Assembly (NCBI GenBank): GCA_031179215.1
Contig: JAPSIA010000009.1
Location: forward strand, 1 to 46,020
DNA: 46,020 bases
Origin: Agrococcus sp.
GTDB taxonomy: Bacteria; Actinomycetota; Actinomycetes; Actinomycetales; Microbacteriaceae
Reading direction: 5' to 3'
Position numbers and translations under genes: made by a program. Each line of letters begins with the position of its first letter. Position 1 is the first letter of the stretch. Below are positions 37,506 to 45,041 of this stretch, in pieces. The notes under the pieces were generated by a model, which worked only from the letters and a program-made list of their open reading frames with translations, ran no database searches and was not told the DNA's origin.

Positions 37506-38036
37506 GTGCGCCGCTCCCTCCCGCCCACTCGCGCGTCGCGCGCACGCTCAGGCGAGCCCACGATCGACGCGCGCGCCGCGCACGCCGCCCCGCTGCGCCG
37601 GCTCGGCGTCGTGGGCCTGCTGCTCGCGCTGCCGGTCGTGGCGGTCGTGACCCTGTGGCCGACGCACTGGCTGCTGCGCATCAAGCCGCGCGTCGTGCAG
37701 GGGCTCGAGTGGCTGCACGCGCACGACATGCTCGAGTGGGTGTACTGGACGCGCCTCGAGGTGCTGACGAACGTGGCGATGTTCGTGCCGCTCGCGGTGC
37801 TGCTCGTGTTCGTGCTCGGCGCCAGGCGGTGGATCGTGCTCGGGCTGTGCCTCGCCGTGACGGTAGGCATCGAGCTCGCACAGCACCTCTTCCTGCCGGG
37901 CCGGGTCGCGACGGTGCGGGATGTCGTGGCGAACGGGGTCGGCGCGGGCCTCGGCGTGCTCATCGGCATCGGGATCGAGGCGATCGTGCGGCGAGGCCGG
38001 CAGCGCGGTCGCGAGCGCGGCACACCCGCGGGCTGA
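37506..38036 (+). CDS. VanZ-like membrane protein
   Basis: NVAMFVPLAVLLVFVLG...GIELAQHLFLPGRVATVRDVVANGVGAGLG. Confidence 0.8.
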   Translation: MRRSLPPTRASRARSGEPTIDARAAHAAPLRRLGVVGLLLALPVVAVVTLWPTHWLLRIKPRVVQGLEWLHAHDMLEWVYWTRLEVLTNVAMFVPLAVLLVFVLGARRWIVLGLCLAVTVGIELAQHLFLPGRVATVRDVVANGVGAGLGVLIGIGIEAIVRRGRQRGRERGTPAG

Positions 38037-38132
38037 GCTCGCGGCCGCGCGTGGACGACGCCACGGCGCCGGGCTCCGCTAGCCTCCTCGGCAGGGCGAT
38101 CCGCCCTCCACGCGCACAACCGGGAGCCCGCC

Positions 38133-39668
38133 ATGCTCGACGCCCTGCTCGGCCGGCGCCTCGAGCGGCAGCAGCGGCAGGCGGTCGACGACTTCCACCG
38201 CCGCGAGCAGCAGCTCCGGCCCGGCTACAAGGTGTGGGGCTACCGGAACGTCTTCGCCAAGGGCTTCCTCGTCACCGACGGCGCTGTCGACTACGCGCCG
38301 CGCGAGTCGTGGGATCGGCTGTCGATCGGACGCTGGCACGTGCGGCTCGACCCGGCCCTCGAGCGGCAGGCCGCCGCCTCCCCAGCCGGCCAGGTGCTCG
38401 TGCTCGGGCAGGCCTTCGACGACGCGGGCCCGCGACGACGGGGCGGCGTCGCCGAGCGCATCCTGCGCGCCCTCGCGAAGGCGTCTGGCCTGGATGCGCA
38501 GACGCGCGCCCTCGACGAGGCGATCGCGTGGGTCGCGGGCCGCTACGTCGTGCTCGTCGCCCGCGGCGACCGGCTCGACGTCTACGGCGACCCGCTCGCG
38601 ACGCGCTCGGCGTACTGGCACCGAGGCAGCGCAGGGGTCGCGCTCGCCTCGCACACCGGCATCCTCGCCGAGCTCGTCGGCGGGCTCGAGAGCTCGCGCA
38701 TGCGCTGGGTGCTCGGCAATCCGGAGTACCACGAGCCGGCGGGCCGGTGGCTGCCCGGCCTCGTCACCGCCCACGACGACGTCGGCCAGGTCTTCGCCAA
38801 CGGCAGGCTGAGCATCCGCGGCACCGATGTCGTGCACGAGCGCTTCTGGCCGCGCGAGGATCGCGTCGAGCTGCCCGCGCTCGAGGCGGCGACCAGGTTC
38901 CGCGACGAGCTGCGGCAGCAGGTGCGCAACTGGATCTCGGTCGCGGATGTCACGGTGCTCACGCTCACGGCCGGGCGCGACTCGCGCGCGGTGCTCGAGG
39001 CGGGGCTCACCGACCTGCGACGCGCGGGCGCCGTCGCCATGACGTACCACGCGATGCACCGGCCCGAGAAGAGCACGCGCGCCGACCTGCTCGCCGCGAA
39101 CCGCATGGCGGCCGCGGCGGGGCTGCACCACCTGACGCTGGATGTGCCGCCGATGTCGCCGACGTCGGCGTTCGCGGCGCTGTACCGCCGCTCGTTCCCG
39201 ACCTACCACCGCTACGCGAACCTCGCGAACGCGATGTACCTCGCGGCTCCGGCGAAGGCCGCGACGATCTTCGGCGTCGGCGGCGCGATCATCACGGGGA
39301 TGTACCGCAACACCGACGACCGCGACCTGCGCCCCGAGCTGCTCGCGCGGAAGTACACCGCCTCACCGTTCGGGCGCGACCCCGAGCTCGTCGAGGAGCT
39401 CGCCCGTTGGATGGACTACGCGCACTTCTCGACGGATGCGCTGCGCGGCTACGACTTCTACGACCTGTTCCACTGGGAGCACCGCATGTCGAAGTGGGCT
39501 GCGACCGGGTACGCCGAGTACGACCTCGCGACGACGCCCGCGCCGGTGCTGAGCTCGCGCCGGCTGCTCGTCGCCGCCCTGTCGCTGCCGAAGCCGCAGC
39601 GCGTCGACGCGCTCGTCTACCGCTTCATCGCGGAGGGCGAGGCGGCGCTCACCGCGCCGACAGCCTAG
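38133..39668 (+). CDS. Asparagine-synthase-like protein
   Basis: VAGRYVVLVARGDRLDVYGDPLATRSAYWH (GATase-II-like), VLTLTAGRDSRAVLEAG (variant of SGGxDS PP-loop); SD GGGAG before ATG. Confidence 0.7.
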   Translation: MLDALLGRRLERQQRQAVDDFHRREQQLRPGYKVWGYRNVFAKGFLVTDGAVDYAPRESWDRLSIGRWHVRLDPALERQAAASPAGQVLVLGQAFDDAGPRRRGGVAERILRALAKASGLDAQTRALDEAIAWVAGRYVVLVARGDRLDVYGDPLATRSAYWHRGSAGVALASHTGILAELVGGLESSRMRWVLGNPEYHEPAGRWLPGLVTAHDDVGQVFANGRLSIRGTDVVHERFWPREDRVELPALEAATRFRDELRQQVRNWISVADVTVLTLTAGRDSRAVLEAGLTDLRRAGAVAMTYHAMHRPEKSTRADLLAANRMAAAAGLHHLTLDVPPMSPTSAFAALYRRSFPTYHRYANLANAMYLAAPAKAATIFGVGGAIITGMYRNTDDRDLRPELLARKYTASPFGRDPELVEELARWMDYAHFSTDALRGYDFYDLFHWEHRMSKWAATGYAEYDLATTPAPVLSSRRLLVAALSLPKPQRVDALVYRFIAEGEAALTAPTA

Positions 39669-39685
39669 CGAGTCCGGACCGGCCG

Positions 39686-40063
39686 CTACCTCGACTCGTC
39701 GTCGAGCCTCCCCAGCAGGTCGACGGCCGCCCGTGCGTACTCGCTGATCCAGCGGTCGTGGATGCGCTTGATCGGCAGGGGCGCGAGCGCGAGGTGCCGC
39801 TCGCGGCCCACCTTGCGGCCCGTCACGAGCTCGGCCGCCTCGAGCACCTTGAGGTGCTGCAGCACCGTGGTGCGGTCGAGCTCCGGCAGCTCGGCGCACA
39901 GCGACCCGGTCGTGCGCGGCGAGCGCTTGAGCGCGTCGAGCATGCGGCGGCGCACGGGCGAGGCGAGCGCCTTGAACACGCGGTCGTCGTCCGCCGTGTC
40001 GTTCGACGCGAGCGCAGACGCAGACGCGTCCACCAGCTCACCCTTGCCGCCCGCACCAGACAT
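39686..40063 (-). CDS. ArsR-family winged-helix regulator
   Basis: FKALASPVRRRMLDALKRSPRTTGSLCAELPELDRTTVLQHLKVLEAAELVTGRKVGRERHLAL; in-frame ATG also at 40081. Confidence 0.85.
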   Translation of the reverse strand: MSGAGGKGELVDASASALASNDTADDDRVFKALASPVRRRMLDALKRSPRTTGSLCAELPELDRTTVLQHLKVLEAAELVTGRKVGRERHLALAPLPIKRIHDRWISEYARAAVDLLGRLDDESR

Positions 40064-40082
40064 GTTGTAAGAATACAACATG
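40061..40082. promoter_or_regulatory. 22-bp palindrome spanning both divergent start codons (putative operator and -10 region)
   Basis: CATGTTGTA-AGAA-TACAACATG, perfect 9-bp arms. Confidence 0.7.
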
Positions 40083-40556
40083 AATGAATCCCCGAGCCTC
40101 GACTCGCTGTCCTTCACCGTCTCCGGTCGCATCGGTCGGCCCTGCGCCGAGGTCTACGAGGCCGTCGCCGACCCCGAGCAGCTCTCCCGCTACTTCACCA
40201 CCGGCGGTGCCCGGGGCCGGCTGGAGCCGGGCAACGCCGTCACCTGGGACTTCCACGACTTCCCCGGCGCCTTCCCCGTCACCGTCGTCGAAGCGGAGCC
40301 GCCGCGGCGCATCGTGATCGAGTGGGAGGGGGTGGAATCCGTCGGGGACTCCGGCACGACCCGCACGACGTTCGAGTTCGAGCCGATCGACGGCGACACC
40401 CGCACGCTCGTGACGATCACCGAGGCGTCGTGGAAGCCGACGCCGGCGGGAGCGAAGAGCGCCTTCGACAACTGCGAGGGCTGGACGAGCATGCTCTCGG
40501 CAATGAAGGCATGGGTCGAGCACGGCATCAACCTGCGCGAGGGCTACTACGCCTAG
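40080..40556 (+). CDS. SRPBCC/AHSA1-like protein
   Basis: RPCAEVYEAVADPEQLSRYFTTGGARGRLEPGNAVTWDFHDFPG... WTSMLSAMKAWVEHG; divergent from arsR-like gene. Confidence 0.8.
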   Translation: MNESPSLDSLSFTVSGRIGRPCAEVYEAVADPEQLSRYFTTGGARGRLEPGNAVTWDFHDFPGAFPVTVVEAEPPRRIVIEWEGVESVGDSGTTRTTFEFEPIDGDTRTLVTITEASWKPTPAGAKSAFDNCEGWTSMLSAMKAWVEHGINLREGYYA

Positions 40557-40610
40557 CGGAGCGGGGAGAGCTGCCTCCGCCCGCTCGCCCCGCTCTGCGA
40601 GGATGCAGTC

Positions 40611-41936
40611 GTGGGAACCCTGCTGCGGCGGCTGCACTCGAGGCTCGACTACCTGCGGTTCGTCTACCGGGGCGAGCTCAGCTGGATCGTCGCGCTCGCG
40701 CTCTTCGCGCTCACGCTGCCCATCAGCTCGCTGCCGGCCGAGATCGTGCTCGCGGGCGCCCTCCTCGGCGGCGCGGCCGCGCTGTTCGGCCTCGTGCGCA
40801 CCGGCGTCGCGATCCTGCGCGAATGGCGCAGGGCGAAGCTCGTCGACCTCGGCCTCGAGGCCGTGCGGGAGGTCGCGCCGCAGTGGGAGTCGGCCGGCTC
40901 TTCGAGCGCCATGGTGCGGCACGCCGCGCCCGCCGACCTGACGGCCTTCTGGTGGGATCGTGAGGTCAACCGCTCCCTCTGGCAGCACTCGCACCGGTTC
41001 GCGATCGTGGTGGGCAGGCTCGGGGCCGGCCGGTACCACCTGCCGACGCGGCTGCAGGACATCGCCGGGCGCGCGCTGCGCTACGGCAAGGTCTCCGGCA
41101 AGACCCGGCGCGAGAACCGCAGCCTGCCCATCCGCTTCAACGGCCGGTTGCTGCGCCTCGCGACCGAGCCGACCGTGGCGGCGATCGAGCAGGGCGAGCT
41201 CGAGTTCGAGCGCGTCAGCTACTTCGACGGCGAGTGCAGCAACGAGCTCTGGACGGCGGGTGAGGTCGCCGGCGGCAAGCCCGAGGACCGCAGCGTCGTC
41301 CACCACTACGCGTGCGACCGCGCCGGCAGGATGCTCGCGCTCGAGAACGCGCGCGTGGCCAACATCGTCGGCATCTCGGTGCTCGCGATCACGAGCGACG
41401 ACCACGCGGTGCTCGTGCGGCAGAGCACGGGCAACTCCATCGCCCCCGGCGCGTGGGCGGCGAGCGGCTCCGGCTCGCTCGAGCAGCGCGACCTGCTCAC
41501 GGCGAGCTCCGCCGGGCACGGGAAGGACGACGCCGTCAGCCGTCGCTTCAATGCCGCGACCCTCATCCTCGACGGCATGCTGCGCGAGCTGCGTGAGGAG
41601 TCGCTGCTGCGACCCGACGAGATCGACCGCGGCAGCGCGCGCATCACGGCCTACTGGCGCTGGGCGCAGCGCGCGATGAAGCCCGAGTTCTCGGGCATCG
41701 TGCGCGTGAACGTCACGGGCGCCGAGCTCGCGGCGCGCCGGCACCGCGGCACCGAGCGCGCCTTCAGCGCGAGCGTCGCCGCCTTCCCGCTGCAGACCGT
41801 GCTCGATCGCCTCGCGAGCGGCGCCAGTCCCGTCGACGGAGTGCTGAGCCCCAGCACGGAGGTCACGCTGCTCGCCGCGGCGGCCTTCCTCGAGGACCCG
41901 GTCGGCAAGGCCTGGCGCGGCGCCGTCGCTGCGTAG
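40611..41936 (+). CDS. Membrane-anchored protein with degenerate Nudix-like domain
   Basis: N-terminal TM pair; GNSIAPGAWAASGSGSLE...ILDGMLRELREESLL resembles REUXEE. Confidence 0.5.
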   Translation: MGTLLRRLHSRLDYLRFVYRGELSWIVALALFALTLPISSLPAEIVLAGALLGGAAALFGLVRTGVAILREWRRAKLVDLGLEAVREVAPQWESAGSSSAMVRHAAPADLTAFWWDREVNRSLWQHSHRFAIVVGRLGAGRYHLPTRLQDIAGRALRYGKVSGKTRRENRSLPIRFNGRLLRLATEPTVAAIEQGELEFERVSYFDGECSNELWTAGEVAGGKPEDRSVVHHYACDRAGRMLALENARVANIVGISVLAITSDDHAVLVRQSTGNSIAPGAWAASGSGSLEQRDLLTASSAGHGKDDAVSRRFNAATLILDGMLRELREESLLRPDEIDRGSARITAYWRWAQRAMKPEFSGIVRVNVTGAELAARRHRGTERAFSASVAAFPLQTVLDRLASGASPVDGVLSPSTEVTLLAAAAFLEDPVGKAWRGAVAA

Positions 41937-41988
41937 CCGCACGCGATCACCCCTCGACGATGGCACGCGCGCGCGGCATGCTGGCGGC

Positions 41989-42582
41989 ATGACCGATACG
42001 TACCACCACGAGCCCCCGTACACGATCGGCGTCATCTGCGGCAGCATCTCCGCCTCGTCGATCAACCGCCGCCTCGCGCGAGCGCTCATGAAGCTGGCGC
42101 CCGACGCGCTCGAGTGCTCGTTCATCGAGATCGACGCGCTCGACCTCTACGACCACGACCGCGACGACGCGTACCCGCCGGAGGCGGTCGCGCTCAAGGA
42201 GGCGATCACGCGCGCGGACGGCATCCTCATCGTCACGCCCGAGTACAACCGCTCGATCCCCGGCGTGCTGAAGAACGCGATCGACTGGGCGTCGCGCCCC
42301 TACGGCGACAACGCGCTCAGCCGCAAGCCCGTCGGCGTCATCGGCACCTCCCCCGGCGCCATCGGCACCGCGGTCGGCCAGCAGCACCTCAAGTCGATCC
42401 TGTCCTACTGCAACGCGCCGCTGATGAACGACATCGAGGCCTACGTGCAGTACACGGATGGGCTCGTCGACGACGACGACGAGGTCACGGTCGAGTCGAC
42501 GAAGGAGTTCCTGACGACCTACATGCACGCCTTCGACGACTTCGTGCGGCGCGTGCTGACGGTCGTGCCGCAGCAGCGCTGA
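41989..42582 (+). CDS. NADPH-dependent FMN reductase
   Basis: GVICGSISASSINRRLARAL, ILIVTPEYNRSIPGVLKNAIDWASRP. Confidence 0.85.
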   Translation: MTDTYHHEPPYTIGVICGSISASSINRRLARALMKLAPDALECSFIEIDALDLYDHDRDDAYPPEAVALKEAITRADGILIVTPEYNRSIPGVLKNAIDWASRPYGDNALSRKPVGVIGTSPGAIGTAVGQQHLKSILSYCNAPLMNDIEAYVQYTDGLVDDDDEVTVESTKEFLTTYMHAFDDFVRRVLTVVPQQR

Positions 42583-42594
42583 GCGCTGCTGCGG
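42568..42594. terminator. 12-bp perfect hairpin with the FMN-reductase stop codon as its loop
   Basis: CCGCAGCAGCGC-TGA-GCGCTGCTGCGG between convergent genes. Confidence 0.6.
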
Positions 42595-42603
42595 GCCCCG
42601 GCC

Positions 42604-43167
42604 TCACTCGGCCAGGTGACGCCCGATCGCGAGCTCGCCGACGGCGCGGCCCAGGCGCCGCGCGACGTCCTCGAGCTCGAGCGCGCGCGGCCGCGGTCGC
42701 ACGGTGGAGATGCGCAGGAGGCCGCGGGCCGCGAACGCCGCCTTCGCCACGCTGCGCGCGAAGGCCGCGTGGCCGCGCTCGAAGAGCGAGACGACCTGCC
42801 GCGACGCGGAGGCGCTCGCGACCGACTCGAGCGTGAGCGTGTACTCCTCGAGGGTGAACACGCGATGGCGCGCCAGCAGCGGCCGCGAGAGCTTTCGCAC
42901 GTGCTCTGCGTCGAGGGCCAGGATCAGCTCCGCCTGGCGGCACCGCGCGCGCTGCGCCCGGGGGTGGGTCACCTCGGCAAGGTCGAGGATCTGCACGTCG
43001 ATCGCCGCGTCGAAGCGCTCCGGCCCACCCATCGCGGCGGCGACCTCGCCGATCGCGAGCGCGATCACGCGTCGCGAGCGCTCCGCGTCGCCGTCGTGGA
43101 CGGCGAGGACCCGCAGCACGCGCTCGGTGCCCCCACCGTGCGCGCGAGAACGAGTGAGGCTTGGCAT
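42604..43167 (-). CDS. LMW-PTP-like protein lacking the catalytic cysteine (putative pseudophosphatase)
   Basis: RVLAVHDGDAERSRRV in place of VCTGNxCRSP; AELILALDAEHVRKL...RHRVFTLEEYT aligns with the active paralogue at 36796-37446. Confidence 0.55.
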   Translation of the reverse strand: MPSLTRSRAHGGGTERVLRVLAVHDGDAERSRRVIALAIGEVAAAMGGPERFDAAIDVQILDLAEVTHPRAQRARCRQAELILALDAEHVRKLSRPLLARHRVFTLEEYTLTLESVASASASRQVVSLFERGHAAFARSVAKAAFAARGLLRISTVRPRPRALELEDVARRLGRAVGELAIGRHLAE

Positions 43168-43226
43168 GGTTGCAATTCTACGGCTCGAGTGGGGTACAAA
43201 CGCGCCGATATCAGATCAGGACTCGC

Positions 43227-44483
43227 TCAGCGTCGCAGCAGGGCCTCGATGAGCGCGGCCGCGCGCTCCGCTCCCCCGAGCGCCTCGAGCTCGGCGGCGA
43301 TCTCCCTCGCGCGCTCCCGGAACGACGGCTCGCGCAGCAGGCGACGCACGGCGTTCCGCACGCGGATCGGCCGGGGCCGGCCCGAGTGCAGGTCGAGGCC
43401 CGCGCCCGACCACGCGACGCGCGCCGCGATCTCTGGCTTGTCGAGCGAGCTCCCGGCGATCACGAGCGGCACGCCCGCCGAGAGCATCTCGAGCACCCCG
43501 CCCCATCCCCCGTTGGTCACACCGACGGATGCGTGGGGCAGCACCGCCGAGAACGGCACGAAGTCGACGAGCCGCGCGTTCGCCGGCACGTCCCCGTCGA
43601 AGGGCACGCCGGCCGTCGTGCCGATGACGCGCACCCGGTCGTGCGCGAGGCCCTCGAGCGCCGGCTCGAGCAGCTCGTGCGGATCGGTCTCGAACGTGCC
43701 CTGCGTGACGAGGACGACGGGGCGCGGCTCGTCGGCGAGCGTCGCGGCCCACAGCGGCGGCGCGCCGAGCGGCGACGGCGCCCGCAGGAGCCCGACGAAC
43801 TCCACGCTCGACGGCAGGTCGCTGCGCGGATACTCGAGCAGCGGCGACCCGGTCGCGATGACGAGGGCGCTCGAGTAGAGCGCCTCGCCGAACGGCCGGC
43901 CGGGCCCCAGGCCCGACTGCTCGCGCGCTGCGCGGTAGGCGTGCTCGATCGAACCGGTGACGGCGGGCATGAGGGCACGCAGGATGCGGTCGCGCACGTG
44001 CCCCGCGACGCTGTGCGCCGGCTGCAGCGCGAGGCCCGACGGCGGGAGGTCCTTGCTCGGCATCGTGAGAGGCACGAGCGAGATCGTCGCCCACGGCAGC
44101 TCGAGCACCTCGGCGGCGAAGCCGGTGCCGAGCGCCATCACGTCGCCGACGAGCGCGTCGAAGGGCTGCCGCTTGAACGCCGCGACGATGTCCTCGAGCT
44201 GACCGGGCGCGGTGCCGATGATCAGGTCGCGCAAGCCGGCCACGGTGCCGTGCAGGCCTGGCCTGCTGGTCTTCGGGAAGGTGCGCGCGATGTCGCGCTC
44301 GTCGAAGTCCTGGGCGTCGCGCCACTGCACGAGCTCGCAGCCGAGCTCGTCGAACGCGTCGGCGTAGTGCGCACCGGTGTAGACCGTCACGCGGTGGTCG
44401 CGCTCCAGGAGCGCGGCGGCGACCGCCGCCATGGGTCGGACGTGTCCCGCGAGCGGCATCGCGGTCACGAGGAAGTGCGCCAC
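43227..44483 (-). CDS. GT1 (MGT/UGT-like) glycosyltransferase
   Basis: MAHFLVTAMPLAGHVRPMAAVAAALLERDHRVTVYTG; VLVTQGTF; VNGGWGG-like VTNGGWGGVLEMLSAGVPLV. Confidence 0.85.
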   Translation of the reverse strand: MAHFLVTAMPLAGHVRPMAAVAAALLERDHRVTVYTGAHYADAFDELGCELVQWRDAQDFDERDIARTFPKTSRPGLHGTVAGLRDLIIGTAPGQLEDIVAAFKRQPFDALVGDVMALGTGFAAEVLELPWATISLVPLTMPSKDLPPSGLALQPAHSVAGHVRDRILRALMPAVTGSIEHAYRAAREQSGLGPGRPFGEALYSSALVIATGSPLLEYPRSDLPSSVEFVGLLRAPSPLGAPPLWAATLADEPRPVVLVTQGTFETDPHELLEPALEGLAHDRVRVIGTTAGVPFDGDVPANARLVDFVPFSAVLPHASVGVTNGGWGGVLEMLSAGVPLVIAGSSLDKPEIAARVAWSGAGLDLHSGRPRPIRVRNAVRRLLREPSFRERAREIAAELEALGGAERAAALIEALLRR

Positions 44484-44513
44484 GGCGACACGCTATTGGC
44501 CGCCCGAAGAACC

Positions 44514-44550
44514 TTGAGAGGAATTGTGAAACACTGTTATGGTTCTTGAG
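44514..44550 (+). promoter_or_regulatory. Predicted leaderless promoter of CDS 44550-45002
   Basis: TTGAGA (44514-44519) - 18 nt - TATGGT (44538-44543) - 6 nt - GTG start at 44550. Confidence 0.5.
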
Positions 44551-45002
44551 TGTCCCGAGTCGTGCAGCTCGCGCTCGGCCTCGTCGCCGTCGCGACCGGC
44601 GTCGGGCTGGCCGCGATCATCGCCGTCACCTGGCGCCCGTGCGCGGGCGCGCAGATGCCCCTCGACCCGCTCGTCGCGCCCGCGTGCGCGGAGGTGGCGA
44701 GCGGTGGCAACACCGCGTGGATCGGGCTCCTGCTGTGGCCCCTGGCCCTCGTCATCGCGGGCTTCGCCGTCGTGCGGGTCATCTCGCGCGGGTGGGGCGC
44801 GGTCTCGTGGGCGATCGTCATCCTGCTCGTCCTCGTCACCGTCATGGCGAATCCGCTGCCCGAGTACTGGCTGCTGAACCTCAACGCGAAGTCGTGGGAC
44901 GAGCCGCCCTTCACGGGCGCGCTGACCGCGCTGACGTTCCTGCTCGCGGGCGCCGTGCTCATCGCCACGCGCGACGCGCGGGTGCGCGCGCCGATCGAGT
45001 GA
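44550..45002 (+). CDS. Small four-helix-type membrane protein of unknown function
   Basis: Several hydrophobic segments; GC-biased coding frame to TGA at 45002. Confidence 0.55.
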   Translation: MSRVVQLALGLVAVATGVGLAAIIAVTWRPCAGAQMPLDPLVAPACAEVASGGNTAWIGLLLWPLALVIAGFAVVRVISRGWGAVSWAIVILLVLVTVMANPLPEYWLLNLNAKSWDEPPFTGALTALTFLLAGAVLIATRDARVRAPIE

Positions 45003-45041
45003 GAGGCTTGCGGCAGGTCACTCCCACCCCCAAGGAGCCGC

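Noticed and set aside
36908-40087. 1059-aa plus ORF
   Set aside because: Begins antisense to the LMW-PTP gene and continues as an out-of-frame shadow across VanZ and Asn-synthase-like genes.
39686-40556. Toxin-antitoxin interpretation of the divergent ArsR/SRPBCC pair
   Set aside because: ArsR next to AHSA1/SRPBCC is a common regulatory pairing; no toxin-like features.
40038-42125. 695-aa minus ORF
   Set aside because: Antisense shadow of SRPBCC and Nudix-like genes.
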